Assembly: GCF_039536245.1 (NCBI RefSeq)
Contig: NZ_BAAAYN010000046.1
Span: 1 to 46,991 of the forward strand
DNA: 46,991 bases
Direction: 5' to 3'
Source: Cryptosporangium minutisporangium
GTDB lineage: Bacteria > Actinomycetota > Actinomycetes > Mycobacteriales > Cryptosporangiaceae
A program made the position numbers and the translations under genes. This document shows positions 16,128-24,686 of the stretch, one piece after another. The notes below the pieces were generated by a model. It saw only the letters and a program-made list of their open reading frames with translations. It did not search any database and had not been told where the DNA came from. Position 1 is the first letter of the stretch. The number at the start of each line of letters is the position of its first letter.

Positions 16128-18019
16128 CGGGCCACCCCCAGGTCGTCGAGCGTCGTCGTCAGCACCGCGACCGCGTCGCACCCGCTGAATACATAATTAT
16201 CGACGTCCGGCAGCGTGCCCTGTTTGCCCGCGAGCCAGACGCGGGCGGCCCCGGCGTCGCGCAGTGCGGCGGCAGCCGCCTCACCGTCCGAGGCGTAGAT
16301 CTTGTCGGTCGAGCAGAGCACCGCGACCTTCGCCCCGCTCTCCCGGAACGCGGCGGCCAGCTCGTCCGGCCCGAGGCTCGGCCCGGCGGGAACGGTCTCG
16401 ATACCACCGGCCTGGAAAAGGTTGGCGGCGAACGTGGCCCGCGCCGTGTAGGCGGCGAGCGGACCGAGCGTGGCGAGGAAGACCTTCGGGCGCTCGGCGG
16501 CGGCGTCGGCCGCGTCGCGCAGGGCTTCGAAGTCCTGGCTGTAGCGGTTGCGCGGCAGTCCACCGGTCGCCGGTGCCGGAGCCGGCGTGCGGACCGGCAG
16601 CTTCTCGGTCGGGTTCGGGAACTCGCTGACGCCGGTCAGCGGGTCACGGCGGTGGGCGATGTTCGTCCTGCGCTCGGCCCAGACCTCGGCGAGGGCGTTC
16701 TCCACGTGCCCGGACTGGAGCGCCGTGACGATCCCGCCGGCTTTCTCGATGCCGGTGAAGACGTCCCACGCCGTGCGGGCCAGCTCGTCGGTGAGGCTCT
16801 CGACGTACCAGGAGCCACCCGCCGGGTCGAGCACCCGCCCGAGGCTCGACTCCTCCAGGAGGAGGGACTGGGTGTTGCGGGCGATCCGGCGGCTGAACGC
16901 GTCCGGCAGGCCGAGCACCGCGTCGAACGGAGCGACGGTGACCGCGTCCGCGCCGCCGATGCCCGCGCCGAAGCAGGCCAGCGTCGTGCGGAGCATGTTC
17001 ACCCACGGGTCGCGGCCGGCCATCATCGCGCCGCTGGTCACGGCGTGCTGCCGTTGCGGGCTCTCCGGGGAGCCGCTCACCTCGGCGACGCGGGCCCAGA
17101 GCCGACGCGCGGCACGCAGCTTGGCGATCGTGAGGAACTGGTCGGCGGTGGCGGCGTAGCGGAACTCCAGCTGGGCCAGCGCCTCCTCGACGCTCAGCCC
17201 GGCGTCGGTGAGTGCCCGCAGGTAGGCGACGCCGGTCGCGATCGAGAAGCCCAGCTCCTGGGCGTCCGACCCACCGGCGTCGTGGTAGACGGTCGCGTCG
17301 ACGAGGCCCGCGCGGACGCCGGTCCCGGCGGTGCGTCGGGCGAGATCGGTGAGGACGTCCAACTCCACCCGCGCGCCCGTGCGGGCGGAGAGCCCGATCG
17401 GGTCGGCGCCCAAGTTCCCGCGCGCGCCGGCCGCAGGTGCCGCACCCGACTCGGCGCCCGCCGCCGTCGAGTCGGCCAGGCTGTCGGTCAGGCGGAGGAA
17501 GGTCTCGGCGGCGGCCCGGGTGTCGGGTCCGGCGTCGAGCGAGATCGGGGCGAGGTCGAGGTAGACGTCGGCGAGCACCTCGGGAAGTGCGTCGACCGGG
17601 ATGCCCTCGGCGCCGAGCACGAGCCAGAGCGACGTGACGCCGTTCTTCAGGTCGGCGTCGATCGCGGCCTTCGTGGCGGCGACGTCCGGATCGGCGTGGC
17701 GCTGCCGGACGTCCCAGCCGCCGGGGCGCTCACCACCCTCGGCGGTGGTGTCCCGCAGGCGGTTGCCCCGGACGAACGGCGGGAACCCGGGGACGCCCGG
17801 ATCGCCGGGTGCGTTCTCCGCGGTGTACAGCGGCGCGAGCCGGATTCCGTCGTACGTGGTGGTGGCGAGCAGATCGTCGACCGCCTCGGGCGGCGTCTCG
17901 TCGGTCGCGGCCCGGGACTTGCGCAGGACGCCCAGCGCGAGTTCCTGCCAGCGTGCCCGATCGACCGGCTCGAAGCCGGCGGCCAGCGCGAGTGGACTCT
18001 TCTCGGACGGCACCGTCAT
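16124..18019 (-). CDS. mutA: Methylmalonyl-CoA mutase, small (non-catalytic) subunit
   Basis: The protein has 631 residues, typical of the small subunit in actinobacteria. It repeats the barrel fold of MutB ([15 protein letters not shown] near 75, [14 protein letters not shown] near 350) but its C-terminal flavodoxin-like part lacks the cobalt-binding D-x-H-x-x-G, as in other MutA proteins. It forms the heterodimer with MutB and is needed for stability. It is the first gene of the operon; a 12-base palindrome lies 24 bases upstream of its ATG. Confidence 0.95.
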
Positions 18020-18042
18020 GCCCGGATGGTAGAGCGACTCCG

Positions 18043-18054
18043 GTCAGCGCTGAC
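18043..18054. promoter_or_regulatory. Perfect palindrome upstream of mutA
   Basis: GTCAGCGCTGAC is a perfect 12-base palindrome 24 bases before the mutA start codon, in the 276-base gap to the divergent DUF4331 gene. It could be an operator for the mut operon. No cognate regulator is seen next to it. Confidence 0.4.
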
Positions 18055-18295
18055 TGAAGTGTGGCCCGGGTAACCGGTCGCGGCGCGCTGGATCGGTTAA
18101 CTCTGTCGTCGCCGCGGACGGTGCGCACTCGGTGCCCCCGGAGGGACGCCGAAGGTGCAGCGTTCGGTCGGATCTGTCGGGTAGGTGACACGGCCCCATC
18201 CCCGGGGCGCGGGGCCGCGAACACGGGATGCGACGTCACCCGGCGTCGTGGCCACGTCCACGCGGCGCGGTCCTTCCGGCACCGAAGGACGCCTG

Positions 18296-19891
18296 ATGCT
18301 CCACCACTCAGCCGGACGCGCCGCGTCCGGACTCCGTACCCCCGCACGGCGGCGGGTGTGGGCGGCGGTCACCGCCGCCCTCGCGCTCACCGCGTTGGGG
18401 CTCCCCGCGCTCGCGCCCGGCGGCGCGACCGCGTCGAGTCACCGTGAGGCCCCGACCATCGCGGGGTTCCCCCAGTACGACAACACCGACGTGTACGCGT
18501 TCGTCAGCCCCGACAAACCCGACAGCGTCACGCTGATGGCCAACTGGATCCCGTTCGAGGAGCCGGCGGGCGGACCGAACTTCTACCCGTTCGCCACCGA
18601 CGCCCGCTACGAGATCAACGTCGACAACAACGGGGACGCCCAGCGAGACGTCACCTACCGCTGGCAGTTCACCAGCTCGTACGCGAGCAAGGACACGTTC
18701 CTGCACAACACCGGGCCGGTCACCAGCCTCGCCGACCCCGACCTGAACTTCTGGCAGAGCTACCAGCTCCAGGAGATCCAGTGGGGCCCGAACGGTCAGC
18801 AGACCGGCGTCAAGCAGCTCGCCAAGCAGCTCCCGGTCGCGCCGTCGTTCGTCGGTAAGGCCTCGATGCCCGACTACGCGGCGCTGCGCAACCGCGCGGT
18901 CAAGTCGCTGCCCGGCGACGTGAAGTCGTTCGCCGGTCAAGCCGACGACCCGTTCTTCCTCGACCTGCGGATCTTCGACGTGCTGTACGGCGGTGACCTG
19001 AGCGAGGTCGGTAACGACACGCTCGCGCCCTACAACGTCAACACGCTCGCGCTCCAGCTGCCGAAGTCCCGGCTCACCCGGGGCGGCGAACCGGTGATCG
19101 GCGTGTGGTCGACGACGTCCCGCAAGAACTCGTCCGGCGAGTACGTCCAGGTCTCCCGGCTGGGGATGCCGCTGGTGAACGAGGTCGTCGTCCCGATCCG
19201 GGACAAGGACCGGTTCAACGCGTCGCAGCCCGCGGGCGACGGCCAGTTCCTGAAGTACGTCACGGAGCCCGAGGTGCCGCGGCTGATCGAGAAGGTCTAC
19301 AAGATCAAGGCGCCCGCCACTCCGCGCCAGGACCTCGTCCAGGCGTTCCTCACCGGGGTTCCGGGTCTCAACCAGCCGCAGAACGTCACCCCGAGCGAGC
19401 AGTTGCGGCTCAACACGTCGATCGCGCCGAGCGCGAGCCCGAAACGGCTCGGTGTTCTCGACGGTGACAAGGCCGGTTTCCCGAACGGCCGGCGGCTCAC
19501 CGACGACGTCGTCGACATCACGCTGCAGGTCGCCGAGGGCGAACTGGTGAACGCGCCGAACGACCTGGGCGACGCGGTGGACGCGAACAACACGCCGTTC
19601 GGGCGTTCGTTCCCGTACGTCGCGCTGCCGACGTCGGGCTCGGACACCCGGGCCGGGGGCACGCCGTCGCAGGGTTCGTCGCAGCCGCCGGCGACCCAGG
19701 CAGCACCGGCCGACCCGAGCACCAGCCCGTCGATGCTCACCGGAGGCGCCGGGAACCCGACGCCGTCCCCGGCGGCGAACGCATCGGAGACCGGGATGAC
19801 CGACCTCCTTCCGCTGGGCTCCGCCGTCGGTGGCGCCGCTCTGCTCGCGTTCGGTGCCGCCTGGTTGTGGCGCAAGCGGCGCACCTCTTGA
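18296..19891 (+). CDS. Secreted, membrane-anchored DUF4331 protein
   Basis: The ATG at 18296 follows GAAGGA by 7 bases; the product has 531 residues. It has a signal peptide (about 1-42, ending A-P-G-G-A-T-A), then the DUF4331 opening S-S-H-R-E-A-P. The body is an extracellular beta-rich domain to about residue 455. A Ser/Pro/Thr/Ala-rich stretch, a membrane span (G-S-A-V-G-G-A-A-L-L-A-F-G) and a basic tail W-R-K-R-R-T-S follow. The tail resembles a sortase signal but no clear LPxTG is present, only L-P-L-G-S, so simple membrane anchoring is more likely. The function of DUF4331 is unknown. It starts an operon with a TPR protein and a NicO-type metal transporter. Confidence 0.88.
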   Translation: MLHHSAGRAASGLRTPARRRVWAAVTAALALTALGLPALAPGGATASSHREAPTIAGFPQYDNTDVYAFVSPDKPDSVTLMANWIPFEEPAGGPNFYPFATDARYEINVDNNGDAQRDVTYRWQFTSSYASKDTFLHNTGPVTSLADPDLNFWQSYQLQEIQWGPNGQQTGVKQLAKQLPVAPSFVGKASMPDYAALRNRAVKSLPGDVKSFAGQADDPFFLDLRIFDVLYGGDLSEVGNDTLAPYNVNTLALQLPKSRLTRGGEPVIGVWSTTSRKNSSGEYVQVSRLGMPLVNEVVVPIRDKDRFNASQPAGDGQFLKYVTEPEVPRLIEKVYKIKAPATPRQDLVQAFLTGVPGLNQPQNVTPSEQLRLNTSIAPSASPKRLGVLDGDKAGFPNGRRLTDDVVDITLQVAEGELVNAPNDLGDAVDANNTPFGRSFPYVALPTSGSDTRAGGTPSQGSSQPPATQAAPADPSTSPSMLTGGAGNPTPSPAANASETGMTDLLPLGSAVGGAALLAFGAAWLWRKRRTS

Positions 19892-19950
19892 CCGCGCGGC
19901 GGCCTCGCGTCCGGCGAGGCCGCCGCCCTACCCCGTGGAAGGACCGTCCG

Positions 19951-21258
19951 ATGCTCCGGATACGACGCCTCACCCTCGCGGCACTGCCGGTCGCGGTCGG
20001 CCTCACGCTCGCCGCCGCGGTACTGATTCCCTCCGACGGGGACGCTCCCCGGCGCGCCACCGCTCGACCCGCCACCGTCGTCGCCGCGCAGGACTGCGCC
20101 ACGGACGGGTGCGTCACCGCCCTCCAGGCCCGGCTGCGGCAGTACCCCCGGGACGGCCGGTCGTGGACGGCGCTGGCCGTCGCGTACGTCGACCGGGCCC
20201 GGCTGACCGGCCAGAACGCGTGGTACCCCCGGGCGCAGAGCGCGCTCGACCGGGCGCTCGCGCTGGACCCGGCCGACGACGCCGCGCTCGCCGCCGCGGG
20301 AGTGCTCGCCGCCGCCCGGCACGAGTTCACCGCGGCGCTGCGCTGGGGCGACCGAGCCGCGGCCGCAAACCCGTACAGCGCCCGCGCGCAGATCGTCCGG
20401 GCCGACGCGTTGACCGAGCTGGGGCGTTACCCGGAAGCGCGAGCCGCCGCGACCGCCGCCGACGACCTCAAGCCGGGCGTGCCGACGTTCACTCGGCTCG
20501 CGTACGCCGACGAGCTGGCCGGCCGGACCGACCGCGCGGCCGCCCTGCTCCGGCGCGGCCTGGAGCCCGGAACAGCACCGGCCGACGTCGCGTTCTGTCG
20601 CTTCCACCTCGGTGAACTGGCCCGGAACGCGGGCGACTACGCCACCGCCGCCACCGAGTACCGGGCTGCGCTCGCCGCCGACCCCGACTACGTCCCGGCC
20701 CGGGCGGGCCTCGCGCGGGTCGAGGTCGCACGCGGCAACCCGTCCGGCGCGGTCCGGATCTACCGTGCGATCGTCACCGCCTCGCCGCTGCCGCAGTACG
20801 CCGCCGAACTAGGGGAGTTGCTCCAGGCCGGTGGTGACCGGACCGCGGCCGAGCAGCAGTACGCGGTCGTCCGGGCCGCCCACCGGCTGTCCCGCTCGAC
20901 CGGCGTCGTGGACGGGCCCGAAGTGACGCTCTTCGAGGCCGACCACGGGAACCCGGCGGTCGCCGTCGAGCTGGCGCGCGCCGAGTGGGCGCAGCGGACG
21001 AGCATCCACGTCGCGGACGCGCTGGGCTGGGCACTGTTCCGGGCCGGTCGGCCCGCGGACGCGCTGCCGTACGTCCGGGCGGCGACCCGGTTGGGGACCC
21101 ACGACGCCCGGTTGCTGTACCACCGCGGAATGGTCGAGCGGGCCGCCGGGCTTCCCGCCGACGCACGCCGCTCGCTCGGCCGGGCGCTCGCGCTCGACCC
21201 GCACTTCTCCCCGCTGGGCGCCCCGGACGCCCGCGCGGCTCTGGCGGGTCTGCGATGA
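19951..21258 (+). CDS. Exported tetratricopeptide repeat protein
   Basis: The ATG at 19951 follows GGAAGGA; the product has 435 residues. The N-terminus is a signal or anchor sequence (L-R-I-R-R-L-T-L-A-A-L-P-V-A-V-G). The rest is a run of about eight TPR-like units (for example A-L-D-R-A-L-A-L-D-P-A-D and the last A-R-R-S-L-G-R-A-L-A-L-D-P-H-F), which form a protein-binding solenoid outside the membrane. Its stop overlaps the start of the NicO-type gene (ATGA), and it lies 59 bases after the DUF4331 gene. A scaffold joining the surface protein to the transporter is an inference. Confidence 0.85.
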   Translation: MLRIRRLTLAALPVAVGLTLAAAVLIPSDGDAPRRATARPATVVAAQDCATDGCVTALQARLRQYPRDGRSWTALAVAYVDRARLTGQNAWYPRAQSALDRALALDPADDAALAAAGVLAAARHEFTAALRWGDRAAAANPYSARAQIVRADALTELGRYPEARAAATAADDLKPGVPTFTRLAYADELAGRTDRAAALLRRGLEPGTAPADVAFCRFHLGELARNAGDYATAATEYRAALAADPDYVPARAGLARVEVARGNPSGAVRIYRAIVTASPLPQYAAELGELLQAGGDRTAAEQQYAVVRAAHRLSRSTGVVDGPEVTLFEADHGNPAVAVELARAEWAQRTSIHVADALGWALFRAGRPADALPYVRAATRLGTHDARLLYHRGMVERAAGLPADARRSLGRALALDPHFSPLGAPDARAALAGLR

Positions 21259-22832
21259 GGCGGGTCCTCGCGGCGTTCACCGTCGTTCTGGGCATGCTCG
21301 CGGGCGGGCTGCTGCTGGGAGCTCCGGCGCAGGCGCATCCGCTCGGCGAGCTGACGGCCAGCCGCTACGACGGGCTGGTGGTCGGCGTCGACCGGGTGTC
21401 GATCGAGCACGTCGAGGACTTGGCCGAGATCCCGACCGCCCAGGTGACGCCGGAGATCGACGTCGACGGGGACGGGACGCTCGCCATCGCGGAGCTGGGC
21501 CGGTACGCGCGGCGCGCCTGCGCGGCGGCGGCGTCCGATCTCCGGCTGACCGTCGGCGGGACCGCTCGCCCGGTGCGGCTGAGCGGTGTACCGCGTGCTC
21601 GGGTCGGCGACGGCCGGGCCGGGCTGCCGGTGCTGCGACTGGAGTGCCCGCTGTCCGCGGCCGTACCTGCCCTGCGGACGCCGACCGAGTACTCGTTCGC
21701 CGACGCCGGAGGGGCCGGCAGTTCGGGCTGGCGCGAGATCACGGTGGTCGGTGACCGGACGAGCGTGACCGGCGCGGCGGTCCGGGCCGACAGCGCGAGC
21801 CGGAAGCTGACGCGGTACCCGGAGGATGCCCTCTCCTCGCCGCCCGACCTGCGGTCGGTGACGTTCTCGGTGCGCCCGGGCGGGGCGGCCGCCGTTCCGG
21901 ACGCCGGCTCCGCCCCGGACAGCTGGGCTCCTGCGTCGGATCGCGTGACTCGACTGCTCGACAGCAGCACGACGCCCTGGTTGGCGGCGGTCGCCGTGCT
22001 GGCCGCGGCGGTGCTGGGAGCCGCGCACGCGCTGGCACCCGGTCACGGCAAGACCGTGATGGCGTTCTACCTCCTCGCCCGCGACCCCGTCCGAGTCGAG
22101 CGGCCGACGTTGGTGGACCGGGCCGCCCGTCGCTCGGGTAGCCGACCGGTCCGGGCGGCGTTCGCGGTCGGTGCGGCGGTGACCGTCGCGCACACCGCCG
22201 GGGTCCTGACGCTCGGGTTGCTGGTCAGTGGGGGTGTCGCGGTGGCGCCAGCGGCGGTGATGCCGTGGCTGTCTGCGGCGTCCGGCCTGCTGATCGTGCT
22301 GGTCGGCGTCGCCCTGCTGCGGGGCGCTCGGCACGGCCGTTCGCACTCCCACGGTCCGGACGGCCATTCGCATTCGCACGGGCCCGGGCACGGGCAAGCG
22401 GGCGGGCACGACCACGGGCACGGGCAAGCGGGCGGGCACGACCACGGGCACGGGCACACCCATGCGCATCCGACCCCGGCGCGGGGGCGGCTCACGCTGG
22501 TCGCCACCGGCCTCGCGGGTGGTCTGCTGCCGAGTCCGTCCGCCCTGCTCGTCTTCCTCGGCGCGGTGGCGGCCGACCGCGCGTGGTTCGGCGTCGTGCT
22601 CGTGCTGTCGTTCGGCGTCGGCATGGCAGCGACGCTGGCCGCCGCCGGGTTACTCGTGCGGTTCGCCGGGCAGCGTGTGGTCCGGCTGGTCACCGCGCGG
22701 GCGGGCCGGATCCGCTCGGCCACGCTCGCCCGCCTCGTGACCACCGCACTCCGAAAGGCACCCGTCCTCACCGGCGTCGGCGTCTGCGGCGTCGGAGCCA
22801 CGATCGCGGTCCGCGCGTTGGTGGCCATCTAA
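21255..22832 (+). CDS. NicO/RcnA-type nickel or cobalt transporter with long extracellular N-terminus
   Basis: The protein has 525 residues and its ATG overlaps the TPR gene stop. It has a signal peptide (about 1-27), ending before H-P-L-G-E, and a roughly 210-residue soluble extracellular part. A NicO-like membrane domain (about 235-525) follows. The first transporter helix holds A-A-H-A-L-A-P-G-H-G-K-T, the hallmark of NicO/UreH/RcnA proteins. A cytoplasmic loop of about 45 residues is extremely histidine-rich (G-H-G-Q-A-G-G-H-D-H twice). Such proteins move Ni2+ or Co2+; the histidine loop fits metal sensing or buffering. Import or export cannot be decided from sequence. A B12 riboswitch and CbtAB lie 0.7 kb downstream, which favours cobalt. 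Confidence 0.85.
   Translation: MRRVLAAFTVVLGMLAGGLLLGAPAQAHPLGELTASRYDGLVVGVDRVSIEHVEDLAEIPTAQVTPEIDVDGDGTLAIAELGRYARRACAAAASDLRLTVGGTARPVRLSGVPRARVGDGRAGLPVLRLECPLSAAVPALRTPTEYSFADAGGAGSSGWREITVVGDRTSVTGAAVRADSASRKLTRYPEDALSSPPDLRSVTFSVRPGGAAAVPDAGSAPDSWAPASDRVTRLLDSSTTPWLAAVAVLAAAVLGAAHALAPGHGKTVMAFYLLARDPVRVERPTLVDRAARRSGSRPVRAAFAVGAAVTVAHTAGVLTLGLLVSGGVAVAPAAVMPWLSAASGLLIVLVGVALLRGARHGRSHSHGPDGHSHSHGPGHGQAGGHDHGHGQAGGHDHGHGHTHAHPTPARGRLTLVATGLAGGLLPSPSALLVFLGAVAADRAWFGVVLVLSFGVGMAATLAAAGLLVRFAGQRVVRLVTARAGRIRSATLARLVTTALRKAPVLTGVGVCGVGATIAVRALVAI
22386..22445. repeat. Two perfect 30-base tandem copies coding a histidine-rich loop
   Basis: Copies at 22386-22415 and 22416-22445 are identical and encode G-H-G-Q-A-G-G-H-D-H twice in the metal transporter. 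Copy number can change in frame, altering the number of metal-binding histidines. Confidence 0.9.
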
Positions 22833-22833
22833 G

Positions 22834-22894
22834 AAATCTGGCCCGATATCGACCTATCGGAGGCGCCCGACAGGTCGATAACGGGTCAGATTTT
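22834..22894. terminator. Bidirectional terminator between convergent genes
   Basis: A long imperfect stem pairs AAATCTGgCCCGaTATCGACCT (22834-22855) with the complementary stretch 22872-22893, around a 16-base loop. The right arm runs into TTTTT on the plus strand, and the left arm reads AGATTT then T on the minus strand. It overlaps the last codons of the phosphatase-like gene and ends both transcripts. Confidence 0.88.
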
Positions 22895-23470
22895 TCGGAG
22901 CCGTTCGGCGGTGCGGCGGACGGTCCACGCGCCGGGGCGTCCGGACAGGTCCGTGCGGGTGAGGGGGGCCACGTCGAGGCGCCAGAACGCGGCGGGGGGA
23001 GCGGACAACGCGACCACCAGCGCCGCCTTGACGACCGACGGGTGCGTGACCGCCACGGTCCGAGCGGGCCCGGCCGCCGTGGCGTCCAACCACTTCGTCA
23101 CCCGGTGGAGCAGGTCCCGCACCGACTCCCCGCCGTGCGGGGCGGCGTCCGGGTCGGTGAGCCAGGCGTCCACACCCGCCGGGTCCGACGCCGCGACGTC
23201 CTCCAGCGAGCGCCCGCGCCAGGAGCCGTAGTCGCACTCGTCCAGGCCGTCCTCGACCGCGACCTCCGTGGCCCCGAGCGCGGCGACGGTCTGCCGGCAG
23301 CGCAGCGACGGCCCGCATCGCCACCCGGCCGAGCGGTACCCGGCCAGTCCGACCGCGGCGGGCCGCGCGGCGGCCACCCCGTCCGGCGGCAGCGGCTCGT
23401 CGGGGGGAAACGCCGTTGCTCTGGTCGCCGCCGTCGCGGGATGGGTCAGCAGCGTGATCCGCGTCGCCAC
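22886..23470 (-). CDS. Histidine-phosphatase-superfamily protein with altered RHG motif
   Basis: The protein has 194 residues, the length of CobC-like histidine phosphatases. The normal R-H-G motif is changed to T-H-P (residues 9-11), so the first histidine (H10) is kept but the adjacent arginine is lost. R57 (in L-R-C-R-Q-T), the acid E78 and the second histidine H143 (in V-T-H-P-S) are present. In B12 synthesis CobC removes a phosphate from ribazole phosphate. The gene lies beside the B12 riboswitch and cbtAB, and I recall such genes next to cbtAB in other actinobacteria. The loss of arginine makes a changed or weak activity plausible. It points away from cbtB and is not under the riboswitch. 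Confidence 0.8.
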   Translation of the reverse strand: MATRITLLTHPATAATRATAFPPDEPLPPDGVAAARPAAVGLAGYRSAGWRCGPSLRCRQTVAALGATEVAVEDGLDECDYGSWRGRSLEDVAASDPAGVDAWLTDPDAAPHGGESVRDLLHRVTKWLDATAAGPARTVAVTHPSVVKAALVVALSAPPAAFWRLDVAPLTRTDLSGRPGAWTVRRTAERLRKI

Positions 23471-23529
23471 ACCTGTCCTTCCTCCGAGGCCCGCGTTGAC
23501 ACAGCTCCAGACGCTGCCATAGCGTTCGG

Positions 23530-23660
23530 ACGCACTCGTGATGTGCGCGGAAGCCGGTGGGAGCCCGGCGCGGTCGCGCCACTGTAACCGGTCCCGTACC
23601 CGCTCAGCGGGGGTACGTCCGGGAGCCAGACCCGGCCATCACGAAGCCCCGAGAGGGACG
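23530..23660 (+). promoter_or_regulatory. Cobalamin (B12) riboswitch upstream of cbtBA
   Basis: The core reads GAAGCCGGTGGGAGCCCGGC, then CGCCACTGTAACC, then GGGAGCCAGACCC, the classic cobalamin-aptamer landmarks in order. A closing stem pairs CGTGATG (23537-23543) with CATCACG (23637-23643). The aptamer ends about 44 bases before the cbtB ATG, near a purine-rich ribosome binding site, so control of translation start is likely. B12 binding would turn off cobalt uptake. Confidence 0.93.
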
Positions 23661-23686
23661 CGTTATCCCGAGGAGGAACTTCAGCC

Positions 23687-23911
23687 ATGGCCAACTTGAT
23701 CGAGACCGCCGGCACCTCACGCCCGGTGGCTCTGCCCACCCCCATCCCGCTCCGCCAGATCGCGCCGTGGGCGCTCTTCGGCGGCTTGCTGCTGCTCCTG
23801 GCGCTGTACTTCGTCGGCGCGGAGGAGGGTGCGACCTCGGTCGTCGGGGGCACCTGGGTGCACGAGTTCGTGCACGACGGCCGTCACCTGCTCGGTTTCC
23901 CCTGCCACTGA
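23687..23911 (+). CDS. cbtB: Cobalt transporter subunit CbtB
   Basis: The protein has 74 residues with a single membrane span (about 26-45, I-A-P-W-A-L-F-G-G-L-L-L-L-L-A-L-Y-F-V) and the histidine-rich tail V-H-E-F-V-H-D-G-R-H followed by P-C-H. These histidines are the family mark and likely metal ligands. CbtB works with CbtA in B12-regulated cobalt uptake. The ATG at 23687 follows AGGAGGA, and a cobalamin riboswitch lies just upstream. cbtA follows 16 bases later. Confidence 0.92.
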   Translation: MANLIETAGTSRPVALPTPIPLRQIAPWALFGGLLLLLALYFVGAEEGATSVVGGTWVHEFVHDGRHLLGFPCH

Positions 23912-23927
23912 CCCAGGAGCTCCCGCG

Positions 23928-24686
23928 ATGATGGGACGTTTACTGACGCGGGGCATGGTGGCGGGTCTGATCGCGGCGGTCTTCGCCTTTCTGGTCGCCT
24001 ACCTGGCGGGTGAAGGGCCGGTGGGTGCCGCGATCGACCTCGAGTCGGCGGCGTCCGCCGCGTCCGGCATCCCGGCCGAGCCGGAGCAGGTCAGCCGCAC
24101 GATCCAGAGCACGCTCGGGCTGGCGGTCGCGGTCGCGATCTACGGCACCGCGCTCGGTGGTCTGTTCGCCATCGCCTACGCGTTCGCGCTGGGGCGGCTC
24201 GGTGGGCTCAGCGAGCGGGCGACGGCGCTGGTCGTCGCGGCAGGCGGATTCCTGACCGTGTTCCTGCTGCCGTTCCTCAAGTACCCGGCGAACCCGCCCG
24301 CGGTGGGTACCGCCGAGACGATCGGCCGCCGGACCGGCCTCTACCTGCTGATGATGCTCATCTCGGTGCTGGCAGGCATCGGTGCGGCGATCCTGGCGCG
24401 GCAACTCGAACCGCGGCTGGGGAGCTGGAACGGCACGATCGCCGCGATCGTCGTCGCGGGCCTGGTCGTGCTCGGTGCCACCTGGGTGATGCCGAACATC
24501 AACGAGGTCGGGCGGGACTTCCCGGCGTCGACGCTGTGGAGCTTCCGGATCGCGTCGATCCAGACGCAGTTCGTGCTGTGGGCGGTGCTCGGCATCGCGT
24601 TCAGCGCGCTGACGGCGAGGGCCGCTGCGCCGCGGCGCGTCCGCCGGGCCCGTCCGCCCGTCGAGCCCGAACCGGCGGCAGGCTGA
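23928..24686 (+). CDS. cbtA: Cobalt transporter subunit CbtA
   Basis: The protein has 252 residues with about five to six membrane spans (first at G-M-V-A-G-L-I-A-A-V-F-A-F-L), matching CbtA. The ATG at 23928 follows AGGAG by 8 bases; an ATG right after it (23931) is also possible. It follows cbtB in the riboswitch-controlled unit. The tail is positively charged (R-A-A-A-P-R-R-V-R-R-A-R). The YibE-type gene begins around its stop codon. Confidence 0.9.
   Translation: MMGRLLTRGMVAGLIAAVFAFLVAYLAGEGPVGAAIDLESAASAASGIPAEPEQVSRTIQSTLGLAVAVAIYGTALGGLFAIAYAFALGRLGGLSERATALVVAAGGFLTVFLLPFLKYPANPPAVGTAETIGRRTGLYLLMMLISVLAGIGAAILARQLEPRLGSWNGTIAAIVVAGLVVLGATWVMPNINEVGRDFPASTLWSFRIASIQTQFVLWAVLGIAFSALTARAAAPRRVRRARPPVEPEPAAG

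Noticed and set aside
23829-23930. Longer N-terminus of CbtA starting inside cbtB
   Set aside because: The extra residues are a shadow of cbtB in another frame; ATG at 23928 has a proper ribosome binding site.
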